From: Flammeovirgaceae bacterium UBA6059
GTDB lineage: Bacteria > Bacteroidota > Bacteroidia > Cytophagales > Cyclobacteriaceae
Assembly: GCA_002435755.1 (NCBI GenBank)
Contig: DIYH01000017.1
Span: forward strand, 62,001-126,000
DNA length: 64,000 nucleotides
Direction of reading: 5' to 3'
Numbering within the stretch: the first letter of the stretch is position 1; each line of letters starts with the position of its first letter. Of the stretch, positions 37,775 to 46,474 are shown in pieces. The notes beneath the pieces were generated by a model. The model saw only the letters and a program-made list of their open reading frames with translations, was not told the origin of the DNA and made no database searches. The position numbers and the translations under genes were made by a program.

Positions 37775-38287
37775 ATGCATAATATATCAAAGACTAAACC
37801 TAGAATAACTAAGCAAGATATTGCACTAGGAAAGCGCCTTGAAGAAATCAGAACAAGTAAAGGTGTTAGTAGAAAAAACCTTGGTTCATTTCTAGAGATT
37901 ACGTACCAACAAATTCAGAAATACGAGAAGGGTAAGAACAGAATATCGGCCTTGACAATGCATCGGATTGCCGAATATTTGGAGGTGCCTATAGCCTTTT
38001 TCTTTGATGCAACACCCTATGAAGGCCGGGATCACAAATTAGCCGAAAAAACACTAGTCAGGCTAGGTTCTGCCGAATTTGAACATATCGAGGAATCTTT
38101 TCATAAACAGTTCGGTAGACATAAAGACTGGATACATGATGCCATTGAAGCCGGTATCAAGTTTAGCTATGGCCAATCAACTGCCAATAATCACTATGAT
38201 GATATTCAAATGGTTTCAACCAAGCTTGTGCTTGCCATTGGCCAAAAAATCATCAAGAATATTTCTGAAGGGCTAAATGACAATTGA
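37775..38287 (+). CDS. XRE-family transcriptional regulator
   Basis: About 170 residues from 37775 (an upstream ATG at 37748 is less likely because the ribosome site lies between them). The XRE domain reads ALGKRLEEIRTSKGVSRKNL, TYQQIQKYEKGKNRISALTM, with the HRIAEYLEVPIAFFF end common in proteobacterial-type phage and element repressors. The C-terminal half is helical and unassigned. It is divergent from the XRE-methyltransferase operon and probably regulates element genes. Confidence 0.75.
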   Translation: MHNISKTKPRITKQDIALGKRLEEIRTSKGVSRKNLGSFLEITYQQIQKYEKGKNRISALTMHRIAEYLEVPIAFFFDATPYEGRDHKLAEKTLVRLGSAEFEHIEESFHKQFGRHKDWIHDAIEAGIKFSYGQSTANNHYDDIQMVSTKLVLAIGQKIIKNISEGLNDN

Positions 38288-38346
38288 CGACTGGTTCATT
38301 AAGGGAAAATTGAAGCTTGAATTGCAGGTAAATTGCAAAATTGTCT

Positions 38347-39123
38347 TTAATCGCTCTCGAACGTTTTGCAAATATCTCTCATGACCTCATGGCAGGCTTG
38401 AAGCACCCGTTCGACATGCTCCCTTTTTGCACGTCCTCCTTTTTGCAACCACCTTGCAATCTCGGTGCTGTCTATACTTTCAAGACGGCCTTGATCTGGT
38501 ACCAGATCAAAGATTTTTCCTGGCAAAAGAACACCCTGAACTGATCGCAACTTCCTTAGTTGCTCTTCTGTAATGGGCTCATAGTCATCCTTAAATCTTT
38601 GGACAGGAGATTTCTTCGCCCCTTTATAAGTACCAACACTTTCATAAAGCTCTAAAACCTTCTCAAAGTTAGGTATATAGCCCTTCTTAGTGTTTCCAGA
38701 CACATTCGCCATTATGATACTTGCTTTAATCCGCTTAATGTTATGAATCTTCAAAAGCTTATTAACACTCACATTCGTACGCTCTATCTCAGCTTTTATT
38801 CGATCTTTGATTTCCTGTGGTATCTCAACGTAACCGTCACGGTGCTGGCCCTTATGCCTATCATAAATATCTTTAACGCCCGGCCACTCTTGAAAACAGA
38901 CCTCATGGATACTATCGATCAGCGGTATGGAAACCTTCCTTCTACCGCCCGTTAGAAGTCCAGCAAAATAGTCATAGTTAAGACCATCGACTTTATCCTT
39001 TAAAAGGCTCTCAAAAAGTCGTTTAGGCGTCATATCAGTGGCACGGACAAGAACCTGTAAGTCGTATGCTAAACGCTTATTCCAGACAATTAAATCGCCT
39101 TTTTTAAAAGGTGTGTTGCCCAT
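38347..39123 (-). CDS. Hypothetical protein with helix-rich DNA-binding character
   Basis: 258 residues, basic in places, with three similar helical blocks (LVRATDMTPKRLFESLLKD, IKAEIERTNVSVNKLLKIHN and IARWLQKGGRAKREHVERVL). They may be repeated helix-turn-helix-like units. No transmembrane segment. It converges with the XRE gene at 37775 and is divergent from the coiled-coil gene at 39305. A regulatory role is suggested by pattern and neighbours only. Confidence 0.55.
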   Translation of the reverse strand: MGNTPFKKGDLIVWNKRLAYDLQVLVRATDMTPKRLFESLLKDKVDGLNYDYFAGLLTGGRRKVSIPLIDSIHEVCFQEWPGVKDIYDRHKGQHRDGYVEIPQEIKDRIKAEIERTNVSVNKLLKIHNIKRIKASIIMANVSGNTKKGYIPNFEKVLELYESVGTYKGAKKSPVQRFKDDYEPITEEQLRKLRSVQGVLLPGKIFDLVPDQGRLESIDSTEIARWLQKGGRAKREHVERVLQACHEVMRDICKTFESD

Positions 39124-39304
39124 TTCCCAAAACCCCTAACCGTTCATTTTAGACCCCATCTTAACCAGTGTAACACGTTATTTTCATTACACAATCCTGG
39201 GATAGATCGGATTTTATTAAAAAACCAATAAAATATTATGAAAACTTTACCTCACCTTAAGGTCAATCTGCCAGACTATAGGGGTAATTGGGGGCAGAGG
39301 TCCA

Positions 39305-40066
39305 ATGGAAGATGATGTATCAAAAATAGATGAACAAGCGCGTGAAGACGCTGTTGAACGCTATAAGCTCACTAAAAAGGGATGGGCTGAGGATGTCGGC
39401 ATCATTGCCACTAACGCTGTTATGGGCGGTATAGATGATTTCCTTAGAAACGAGAAAAAAGACGGCGATAGCACTGCCGACGCCATGATGGGCGAAATCC
39501 TTAAAGATCTTCAAAGACAGATTGATGATATCCTGGATGTGCTCAACGAACATTTAAGAGAGCTAGAAGAGCGCATGGCTGAAAACCGCAGAACGCATCA
39601 AGCCTTGGTACAGCGCATGCAGGATATACAAGAAGTATTAGATGATTTCGACTACGGCGGAGAGTTCGACTTTGAAAAGGCAAATAAGCTGATTGAGGCA
39701 ACTGGACATAAAAAACCACAAACAGATGACATTCAAGATTACGTGCTTCTGTTGCAATTATGCAGATCGCAAACATCTGATCAGATGGATGACTTAGATG
39801 TCACGTATGAGATGGATAAAACCAGTCATGAGGCGACTCACAATAGAATTGAAACAATCTTAGAGCAAGCTAAAACCTCAAGAAATGACCCCGAGGCACT
39901 ACAGTCAATTGTGAACGAAAGCGTTAAGTCAGACGCCTATGCAGCGGCCAGACGAGCGCAGGGTACTGAAACCGAGAGAGAATTAGTTCTAGCAAACCGA
40001 AACGCCTTCGAGAACGCAAACGAGGGAAGCTCATCAAGCTACAACAGCTATTCCTTGGATTTTTAG
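39305..40066 (+). CDS. Coiled-coil hypothetical protein
   Basis: 253 residues, acidic, long central coiled coil (MMGEILKDLQRQIDDILDVL, NEHLRELEERMAENRR), no signal peptide. The C-terminal tail is Asn/Ser-rich (NANEGSSSSYNSYSLDF). I do not recognise the family. Tail-to-tail 4-bp overlap with the next, minus-strand gene. Confidence 0.6.
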   Translation: MEDDVSKIDEQAREDAVERYKLTKKGWAEDVGIIATNAVMGGIDDFLRNEKKDGDSTADAMMGEILKDLQRQIDDILDVLNEHLRELEERMAENRRTHQALVQRMQDIQEVLDDFDYGGEFDFEKANKLIEATGHKKPQTDDIQDYVLLLQLCRSQTSDQMDDLDVTYEMDKTSHEATHNRIETILEQAKTSRNDPEALQSIVNESVKSDAYAAARRAQGTETERELVLANRNAFENANEGSSSSYNSYSLDF

Positions 40067-40536
40067 TTACCACCACCATTCATGGTGAGCTGTTGACCAT
40101 CTGAAATCGGAAAAATAGCGGCTGTCGGCTTGCCGTATTCCTTTTCGTAATTCTCTACAATCAGCGGCAGAACACCAACAAACTCTTCAAAGTTAAATGG
40201 CCCATGCATTTTATCTCCAATGAAGTAAGCTAACGTGGCACCCTCTTTCCTCACAGGATCAATGATGAATTCCAAAGGAACACCCTTACTTTTCATCTTC
40301 TCAACTACAGCCTGGGTGAACGCATTAAACTGATCCATGTTATCTGGCCCTTTTGTTACATAAACAGTGACAATGTCCTCTGACGCTGATTTCTTGCCAG
40401 CTTGAAGCATAAGGGGCTCCTCAACTTCAGGCTTGAAGCCAGATTCTTTATTAAAGCCCTGAGAATGAGCATTATCGTTCGACGCGAACCATAGCACGGT
40501 CGTCAGAAATGCCAGCGGTAGTATACCTTTTTTCAT
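40063..40536 (-). CDS. Hypothetical exported protein
   Basis: 157 residues with a signal peptide (LPLAFLTTVLWFASNDNAHS) and a small alpha/beta mature domain (DIVTVYVTKGPDNMDQFNAF, GATLAYFIGDKMHGPFNFEE). The pattern of TVYVTKGP and AYFIGDKMHGPF suggests a periplasmic protein of element origin, but there is no family I can name. It may belong with conjugation or mobilization genes acting outside the cytoplasm. Confidence 0.6.
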   Translation of the reverse strand: MKKGILPLAFLTTVLWFASNDNAHSQGFNKESGFKPEVEEPLMLQAGKKSASEDIVTVYVTKGPDNMDQFNAFTQAVVEKMKSKGVPLEFIIDPVRKEGATLAYFIGDKMHGPFNFEEFVGVLPLIVENYEKEYGKPTAAIFPISDGQQLTMNGGGN

Positions 40537-40699
40537 TGCTTTAATCCTTCTAGTCGAAGTCTATACTAGCATCAAGTACCAATGCTTTCCAGGGATTTAG
40601 GGGGACTTATTAAGAAATTAACCTTTGCGTGATTAGGGGGATTGAGTATACGACCTAATCCCCCAATTCAAAATCATTTAAATCGGCTGCATCATCCGT

Positions 40700-40837
40700 T
40701 TAGACCCAAAGTCTTCCAGTTCCTAAACATTTAGAGCAGTTCTTTTTACTCCCTGTCAGCTTCTCCATAAATGAGCTATTGGACAGAACCTTGCCCGTCC
40801 CAAAGCACATGTCACATTCCTTTTGTTTTTTACTCAT
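40700..40837 (-). CDS. 45-residue double zinc-finger protein (DnaJ-like CxxCxGxG units)
   Basis: The minus strand from the ATG at 40837 reads MSKKQKECDMCFGTGKVLSN and ends KNCSKCLGTGRLWV. The two CxxCxGxG units (CDMCFGTG and CSKCLGTG) are the zinc-binding modules of DnaJ central domains, here alone in a 45-residue protein. An extra ATG at 40840 is possible. Two spaced, conserved motifs in one short frame make chance unlikely. Such mini-proteins act as chaperone-like or redox adaptors in other settings; the role here is unknown. Confidence 0.6.
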   Translation of the reverse strand: MSKKQKECDMCFGTGKVLSNSSFMEKLTGSKKNCSKCLGTGRLWV

Positions 40838-41349
40838 CATTCATACTGTTTAAGCGTCTAAAAACATTCTAAACCAATGATTTTAATGGTGTTTCAGTGA
40901 TGATGTCCGAAAATTAGGTATAGTATGCCACTGTAAATTTTTATGGAAAAAGGGGACTATTTTGAAGCCTAACCTGTTTTATCATTTCCAAAGAATATGT
41001 TAGTTGACCTCACAAAGGTTAGAGGCCATTAGCATTGATGAAAAGTCAACTTATTTTAGGACGATACATTCGGTACAAAGTCGGAGCAGGGGAGTCGCGC
41101 GGGCGGCACTCGTACAGCGTTAAGGTTAGTTTCACTTGTGTAGTATCAAAGCCCTATGTGGTTTGCCATTGGCAGACAGTAAGCAGGCGGAAGGGGAAGC
41201 GCAGGCGCAGGACGAGGAAGCGGTGCTGACGAGGGCAGTGTGAGTGCGGTGGCATTACTAAGCCAACCGGTCGGCTATTGGATTGATGGTAGTATAACAA
41301 GAGCAGACGAAAGGATCTTCAGGTGAGCCTGGCATAGGCGAGCCGTATT
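40838..41349. other. GC-rich ORF-less block at the end of the cassette array
   Basis: 41040-41345 is clearly richer in G+C than its surroundings. It contains local dyads (GAGT...ACTC around 41092-41115; AGCC-GACCGGTT-GGCT at 41263-41278) and no convincing gene. The 64-codon plus-strand ORF at 41035 is Arg/Lys-rich noise. Its right edge is the attC at 41350. The minus-strand start GTTGAAGC there is matched by TTTGAAGC at 40961, so it may be a terminal non-coding cassette or the array boundary. Confidence 0.4.
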
Positions 41350-41590
41350 GCGCTTCAACGTCCAGCTATCGGGCATATGTCCAACAGCTAGTGAATAGCA
41401 ACAATGTAGTGAAATCTGCCGAAGCTCACAACGGTTCAGAAACCCACTGCGTTCAGAAAGTCAAAAAATCCTGCGAGCAAAAGTCAGTCGAAAGCACAGC
41501 CGTTTCTCAGCGGCAGATATCACGGTCAAGTTGCACCAAAACTAGCAAGAATGCACTGAGACATATGCCCGATCAGCGTCTGTTAGCATC
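41350..41590 (-). repeat. attC-like site of cassette 11 (family A)
   Basis: 241 bp. Outer boxes GTTGAAGCGC (R' side, 41350-41359) and GATGCTAAC (R'' side, 41582-41590) flank inverted segments GGGCATATGTC at both ends. The interior is nearly identical to attC 2 and attC 8 (shared CTGCCGAAGCTCACAA). Confidence 0.8.
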
Positions 41591-41593
41591 AGT

Positions 41594-42130
41594 TTAGATG
41601 TCCAGAAAGTCTTCCTGAAATTCGATTATTTCCTGTTGTTCGTTCAGGTAAAAGTACAAGATCATCGCATCACCTTCCGAATTGACATACCAAGTTAAAC
41701 GTTGATAACTACCTTCCTGGTTCTGCCAGCCTTTGTTAAATCGTTCAGCGTTTTTTATTGTTGTCTCGAATCTAGCAGGTTCAATTTTAGCTATTTCCGC
41801 AAATTCCTTGAGGTCAGACGATTCAAGTCCTTCAAATTGTTCAAACATGTCAATGTAGGTCTCGTCCATAAGAAAATCCGTCATATCTTCAAGTTCGAAT
41901 GATGGTGTCAGGCCGTTTGCGTTTCCGAAATCGTTTATGAATTTCATATAGGTCTTGCGGAACCCTATTCTAAATTCATACTCTTCTTTTGTTAGCCGTT
42001 CGTTTATTTGGTTGGTTAGTTCGAACTCACCAAAATAGATTTCATCTTCAAGATATTTTCTGATTACTTTCTCGTTAGCCTGTGAAAAACCAAGGGTCGG
42101 GAGGAGTATGAGTAAGAAAATTATGCGCAT
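41594..42130 (-). CDS. Cassette 11: exported hypothetical protein, 178 residues
   Basis: A short signal peptide (IIFLLILLPTLGFSQ) is followed by a helical, acidic mature protein (FGEFELTNQINERLTKEEYE, MTDFLMDETYIDMFEQFEGL) with a beta-rich end (QRLTWYVNSEGDAMILYFYL). I do not recognise it. Its start lies 11 bp inside the cassette boundary at 42141, and its stop is 4 bp from the attC R'' box, the compact spacing seen across the array. Confidence 0.65.
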   Translation of the reverse strand: MRIIFLLILLPTLGFSQANEKVIRKYLEDEIYFGEFELTNQINERLTKEEYEFRIGFRKTYMKFINDFGNANGLTPSFELEDMTDFLMDETYIDMFEQFEGLESSDLKEFAEIAKIEPARFETTIKNAERFNKGWQNQEGSYQRLTWYVNSEGDAMILYFYLNEQQEIIEFQEDFLDI

Positions 42131-42140
42131 AGCTGATATT

Positions 42141-42428
42141 GATGCTAATGCCCGCGTAAGGGTGGTTCAAGATACAGAGGAATCCTGTGAATATGAAGAT
42201 GAGCGATTGGGGTCGTTCCCTGCTTTAGATGTTGAGCTGGTAGAATCTTCATATGTAAGGATTCCGGGAGTAGATTGAAGTACAAAAGTGGCCATAGAAT
42301 CACACTTACGTAGTGTTAAGCACTGTTCGGATCGCCGGTGCTTGAGTAGTGTTGTTGATTGCTAGCCACTTTTGGGTTACGGTTTGGCTAAACTGTGTTT
42401 CAATGCAGTTTAGGTCTTGTTATAGGCC
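42141..42428 (-). repeat. attC-like site of cassette 10 (long, 288 bp)
   Basis: R' box GATGCTAAT at 42141-42149 and R'' box GTTATAGGC at 42419-42427, with a stem partner pair GCCACTTTTG/CAAAAGTGGCC in the interior. It is the longest site in the array. Confidence 0.65.
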
Positions 42429-42441
42429 TTTATAATTCCTC

Positions 42442-44397
42442 TTATTCATCTTTTATAAATCCACCTAAAGCAAAATCCGATAAATCCTTATGGAAAGAGT
42501 CTAGAACATCTGGTGTGTAACTACCCAGACTCTTATTTAAAAAGACAGCAATATCTCTTAATTCAATAACAACCAAATCATCCCCATCTCCGTCCTTTTC
42601 CATTTTTCCCAAAGCACCCATGGACTTATCTGTAGTGTGTCCTCTAGGTAGAAATGCTCCTGGTGCAGTCATAAGATCGGACTCCATAAACACGTTAGAA
42701 TAATCAGCCGTGGGTGTGGCTTCTGGCATCTCTTGAACTTGGACTTGTTTAGCACGATCATCAACAATGGAATCATACCACTGTTTAAATGACATTTCCC
42801 CTGTTAAACCGTCAAAAAGCTTTTGTTCTCCGCTTTTAGCAATGGCAGGAGCCATGGCCAGCTTATAATCGTCCTGAGCAGTTTTGTCCAAGCCTTGAAA
42901 CATTGACCTAAACGAAGATCTTAATAATAAGGGAAAGGACATTTTTTTGTATCCGGTTGCTTCGGTTTTGTCCTTAGCTACTGTATAATAATGATTGGTC
43001 ATAGCAAACAGAGCCTTTACTTCGTTAACCTTTGCCGACTTTAATTTACCCCCACTTTGTAGTCGCTGAAAGTAGAATTCGGTTTCCTGTAACAACTGTT
43101 TTAAGGCAGCTAATTTTTGTGAGGACATCACTCCTTTATTAGCTGCGGCTTCATCTTTGAAGATCGAAACAATGGGAGGAGTTTCCTCAGTTTGCGTAGA
43201 TGAATCCTTGGGTGCTGCTGATTTTCCTAAAGAATCCGATGGAATGGAATACACAGCGGGTTCATCAAGACTAAATGGATGTCTTTTTTCAATTTCTTGT
43301 TTATGAAGTGCGTTTAGGTGTTTTGAAGACTTCAGTTCGTACGTGTCCAGAAACTTCAGGAAATCGAACAGTTTTGAAAACTTAATGCCGACAGTAATTT
43401 GCGGCTTTCCAGTGATTTTACCTAAAAATTTCTGTTGTGCGTTATAAGGTTTAATCAAGGGCATCGGATTACCGCTTCCCTTAATCTTAAAACTATCTAA
43501 TCTAGTTGGGTATAGGGGGGTAATAGCGCTAGGGAATTTGTTTGCTTCCGTTTGAATATCCTGTAGTATAGGTAGGAGCGCTTTTAAGTTAACCGGAGGT
43601 TCTGTTACAAACTCTAGTTTCGAATTGTCCGAATCAATAACCCAACCAGAGCCGGAATTCCAAATTCGTTCGTCTTGATCATAACGTTTTTGAAGAAAAG
43701 CATGGTTGATTTTATCCTTATCCCAATCTCCTGCAGATCCTCCGAAAATGCTTACGGGAGGTTCGTTATATGGAGCTCCCCAGTCTTTAGCAGCTTCAAT
43801 GCCGGTTTCCCACTCAACACCCACCTTTAGTTGAGCCGTTTCATTCGAGGCACCAACATTAGAATTTATGGTTGAAGGATTTCCTGCACTTTCCATCTGC
43901 ATTGCCTTGGACCCCATAACGTCTGCTTCTTTTTCTAAAGCTGGATCATCGTTTATATTGGTATTGCCTTTTAATTGTGTGGTGGGCTTAACACGTCCTT
44001 GCTTTTGCTGAGTAACGTGCCATGCTTCATGAGGTAAATGCTTTTCTTGTCCAGATGCTAGGTGGATTTCAGCTCCTTGAGCGTATGCATGAGCTTGTAA
44101 TTGAGCGGGTTTGTCAGAGTTGTAATGCACTTTTACATCATCCATAGAATATCCTGATAGCTTTTCTATGCCTGTTTTTAAATTATCTGGCAAACCGGTA
44201 TTGTTTTCCTTTTTTGGGATACGCTGTTGTATGGTAGCATGGTTGTTAACCATCTCTTGTAACTTTCTTTGTGCAATTGCTTCAGGACGATTGTCTACAA
44301 ACTGGAAAACAGGCTTTCTGTCACTCTTTTTTTGAGAAACAGTATTTACTACTGCTTTGTCTTTGTTTTCCTGATTTTTATCCGCATGTGTTTGCAT
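42442..44397 (-). CDS. Cassette 10: large DUF4157 (eCIS-associated/toxin-type) protein, 651 residues
   Basis: The N-terminus has the block FQFVDNRPEAIAQRKLQEMV, which often precedes DUF4157 in Bacteroidota. DUF4157 itself (about 68-165) contains GIEKLSGYSMDDVKVHYNSD, AHAYAQGAEIHLASGQ and the HExxH-like HEAWH at residues 123-127. DUF4157 proteins are linked to extracellular contractile injection systems and polymorphic toxins, where the domain is thought to process or load the protein. The remaining 480 residues (hydrophilic, Lys/Ser-rich, no recognised toxin fold) would be the passenger. No signal peptide, as expected for injected cargo. It is exceptionally large for an integron cassette. Confidence 0.75.
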   Translation of the reverse strand: MQTHADKNQENKDKAVVNTVSQKKSDRKPVFQFVDNRPEAIAQRKLQEMVNNHATIQQRIPKKENNTGLPDNLKTGIEKLSGYSMDDVKVHYNSDKPAQLQAHAYAQGAEIHLASGQEKHLPHEAWHVTQQKQGRVKPTTQLKGNTNINDDPALEKEADVMGSKAMQMESAGNPSTINSNVGASNETAQLKVGVEWETGIEAAKDWGAPYNEPPVSIFGGSAGDWDKDKINHAFLQKRYDQDERIWNSGSGWVIDSDNSKLEFVTEPPVNLKALLPILQDIQTEANKFPSAITPLYPTRLDSFKIKGSGNPMPLIKPYNAQQKFLGKITGKPQITVGIKFSKLFDFLKFLDTYELKSSKHLNALHKQEIEKRHPFSLDEPAVYSIPSDSLGKSAAPKDSSTQTEETPPIVSIFKDEAAANKGVMSSQKLAALKQLLQETEFYFQRLQSGGKLKSAKVNEVKALFAMTNHYYTVAKDKTEATGYKKMSFPLLLRSSFRSMFQGLDKTAQDDYKLAMAPAIAKSGEQKLFDGLTGEMSFKQWYDSIVDDRAKQVQVQEMPEATPTADYSNVFMESDLMTAPGAFLPRGHTTDKSMGALGKMEKDGDGDDLVVIELRDIAVFLNKSLGSYTPDVLDSFHKDLSDFALGGFIKDE

Positions 44398-44410
44398 AAT
44401 TGCACTTATT

Positions 44411-44533
44411 GCCTGTAACGGTCTCGGCTAAAATGAGTATACAACCTAACTGCTAGGAGCAATGAAGCTTCCGTTTTGCATTGTCATATCAGACAGCTTT
44501 GCCACTATATTAATTTTAGTGTTTGTTATGTTC
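44411..44533 (-). repeat. attC-like site of cassette 9 (short)
   Basis: 123 bp between GCCTGTAAC (44411-44419) and GTTATGTTC (44525-44533). Interior arms CTAAAAT and ATTTTAG pair. Size and layout match attC 4 and attC 5. Confidence 0.7.
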
Positions 44534-45548
44534 ACTCCTTGAGTTCTTTTATCTTAATTACCGCCTCATTAATATCGCTAGAATAATTGTTAGATGAGGC
44601 GACTTTTAATGCCCTGGTATAATATTCTAAAGCTTTGGTTTTATCTCCTGCTAGTAGGTAGCAATCCCCAATACTCAATAAGGGATAAGATTGATATCTA
44701 ATAAATCCAATTTCTTCAGCTAATTCTGCCGAAGTTAAATATGATTTTATAGCCTCGGTATACCTGCCCATCTTTTTTAGAACATCACCAATGGATGAAT
44801 GAGACGCTGGAATAAAGGGCATAAAACCAATTTCCTCCCGGAGTTCCAAAGAAGTTTGAAATAATTCAAGGGCTACTTCAAATTCTTGTGTCTGTCTTCT
44901 GTATATCTGACCCAAATGACGTGTATTGTATGCTAATGCATATTTGCTATACCTACTGCTAAATTCTATTTCTTCATTGTACCGAGGAATCAGTTTAAGT
45001 ATTTCATCTGTTTTTTCTTTTTGAAGTAATTGGTTGTGTAACCTTGAAATATCGCTGGCTCTTATTTTTGCAATCTCTTGAAAGTCTTGAATTTCGGTAA
45101 AACTAGAGGTCGCTTTATTCTGGTAAATAATTGCGGAATCTTGATTGTTAATCGATCTATGAGCGTTTGAAAATGCAAGAAAGTAATTTCCGCGAATGCT
45201 CGGGTCATCAAGTTTATTAACAATCGGAAGAAATTGTTGGAGCTTCTCAAAGTTCTTTTTTGGGTTTGATTTTTTAGCATAGACTATGTTCATGAACCCA
45301 CTTATCCGTAAATCCTGCATAGTTAATAATAGTCGATGCTTGGGCTGTAAGTTCTTGATATTCTCAAAGTAGGACAGTTCGACAATATTTCTGGCTTCAG
45401 TGAATTTTGCATCAAATAATGCTTCTTCCGACAATATAACTGCCAACTTCACAATCAAATCCACTTCGGATTGTGTCTTTATTTGGCCCGCTGCTGCTGA
45501 TGAAACAAGCATCAGGGTTATAATGATATGAACGACATGTTTGATCAT
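44532..45548 (-). CDS. Cassette 9: exported TPR protein, about 338 residues
   Basis: I place the start at the ATG at 45548, giving the signal peptide MIKHVVHIIITLMLVSSAAA. The longer frame to 45575 begins inside the neighbouring attC. The mature protein is a tandem of tetratricopeptide helices (YALAYNTRHLGQIYRRQTQE, FIPASHSSIGDVLKKMGRYT, YPLLSIGDCYLLAGDKTKAL) like those in Bacteroidota kinase sensor regions, but no kinase domain follows. It would be a periplasmic protein-binding scaffold. The stop TGA lies within the attC R'' box. Confidence 0.7.
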   Translation of the reverse strand: MIKHVVHIIITLMLVSSAAAGQIKTQSEVDLIVKLAVILSEEALFDAKFTEARNIVELSYFENIKNLQPKHRLLLTMQDLRISGFMNIVYAKKSNPKKNFEKLQQFLPIVNKLDDPSIRGNYFLAFSNAHRSINNQDSAIIYQNKATSSFTEIQDFQEIAKIRASDISRLHNQLLQKEKTDEILKLIPRYNEEIEFSSRYSKYALAYNTRHLGQIYRRQTQEFEVALELFQTSLELREEIGFMPFIPASHSSIGDVLKKMGRYTEAIKSYLTSAELAEEIGFIRYQSYPLLSIGDCYLLAGDKTKALEYYTRALKVASSNNYSSDINEAVIKIKELKE

Positions 45549-45780
45549 AACGAAAGCTATCGGGTGTATGTCCATAGCTAGCGAATAGCACTAAAGTAGT
45601 GAAATCTGCCGAAGCTCACAACGGTTCTAAATGGCACTGCATTGTGAAAATCAAAATCTCCTGCGAGCAAAACCTGGTAGAATGCACTGCCGTTTCTCAG
45701 CGGCAGATGTCACGGTCGAGTTGCATAAAAGCCAGCCAGAAAGCACTTAGACATATGCCCGATCAGTGTCTGTTATCGGC
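45543..45780 (-). repeat. attC-like site of cassette 8 (family A)
   Basis: 238 bp between GATCATAAC (45543-45551) and GTTATCGGC (45772-45780). The outer stem pairs CGATAGCT/AGTATCG-like segments and GGACATA...TATGTC. Near-identical to attC 2 and 11. Confidence 0.8.
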
Positions 45781-46458
45781 TTTAATTTTCACTTTAAATT
45801 CTTCAATTGCTTCAATCAAAAAGTTCTTTCTGTTCTGAAATTCGTAGTTTTTCTGTTCGTCGTAGTTGAAGTGATTTGCAATGGGTTTGCCCATGGTTAG
45901 TCGTCCGTCAAATGGATCATCCATATCGTTTGCAGTAACTTCAAGTTGGACTTCACCCGCCTTGGAAATTGTTCCAGTCAATCTTCGCGGAATCCTTCTG
46001 AAGAAGGCATGATCTGTTCTGGTCTTTCGAAGTTTGATTAGTCCCCAATGATCAATATTCCCGTTCATTCGAGATGGGAATGCAAATGAGTCGAAAGGAA
46101 GCCAGTTAATATTGTGCCGTACTCCTTCTGAATAGCTATAACCGTTCGGATAAATTACCCCTTCAAGTTTTGTGGTATGTGAGCCGATGAAGGAGAAGTC
46201 TTTAGTATAAACCGTGAATTGGATATGTTCACTTTCTAGTAGTTCGCGGATCTCCGAAACCACTTTTTTATACTCAGCACTTGTGGAGATAAGATAATCG
46301 TCGACCTGATAGAATTGTTGGTTATCCAGTTTTTTCAGTCTCTTTCTAAGTCGAGGTTCCTTAAACCAAGAAGAAAGTCCCCCGGTTTGTTCAATGTTTA
46401 CGAGTTGCTGCTGTATCGAATTGATCTCTGCCTGAGTTCGTTCTAAAAGTTCTATCAT
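45763..46458 (-). CDS. Cassette 8: hypothetical protein, about 231 residues
   Basis: The start at 46458 (MIELLERTQAEINSIQQQLV) is chosen because the longer frame to 46518 runs back across the attC. The protein has an N-terminal coiled coil (about 1-60), then a mixed domain (YTKDFSFIGSHTTKLEGVIY, WLPFDSFAFPSRMNGNIDHW) with no catalytic motif I recognise, and no signal peptide. The reading frame continues through the R'' box (KADN) and stops 17 bp inside the attC, which is normal for integron cassettes. Confidence 0.6.
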   Translation of the reverse strand: MIELLERTQAEINSIQQQLVNIEQTGGLSSWFKEPRLRKRLKKLDNQQFYQVDDYLISTSAEYKKVVSEIRELLESEHIQFTVYTKDFSFIGSHTTKLEGVIYPNGYSYSEGVRHNINWLPFDSFAFPSRMNGNIDHWGLIKLRKTRTDHAFFRRIPRRLTGTISKAGEVQLEVTANDMDDPFDGRLTMGKPIANHFNYDEQKNYEFQNRKNFLIEAIEEFKVKIKADNRH

Positions 46459-46474
46459 TTTCGATGCAGCTATT

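Larger units (their letters stand above)
16321..40860. mobile_element. Integrated mobilizable element in tRNA-Thr (right end not identified)
   Basis: The left end is fixed by the tRNA-Thr half-site and the adjacent integrase. Element genes include integrase, excisionase-like protein, coupling ATPase, MobF relaxase and accessory mobilization proteins, plus cargo modules on the minus strand. No type IV secretion channel genes (VirB4-like ATPase, channel proteins) are visible, so it is mobilizable rather than self-transmissible on present evidence. The right end is uncertain: no second copy of the tRNA sequence was seen. The boundary given is where integron-type sequences take over, and 30881-35663 could be older chromosome. 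Confidence 0.55.

Noticed and set aside
41035..41229. 64-codon ORF in the GC-rich block
   Set aside because: Lys/Arg-rich ending from repeated purines; looks like chance translation of a structured region.
41040..41349. Group II intron remnant in the GC-rich block
   Set aside because: The 5' GUGYG and domain V patterns expected of group II introns could not be found.
41391..41597. Plus-strand ORF with a similar counterpart at 45599-45838 (shared translation KSAEAHNGS...HMPDQ)
   Set aside because: Both lie inside family A attC sites; the similarity reflects the repeated site, not a protein family.
45549..45575. Upstream extension of the TPR gene (cassette 9)
   Set aside because: It reads into the next attC; the Met at 45548 gives a clean signal peptide.
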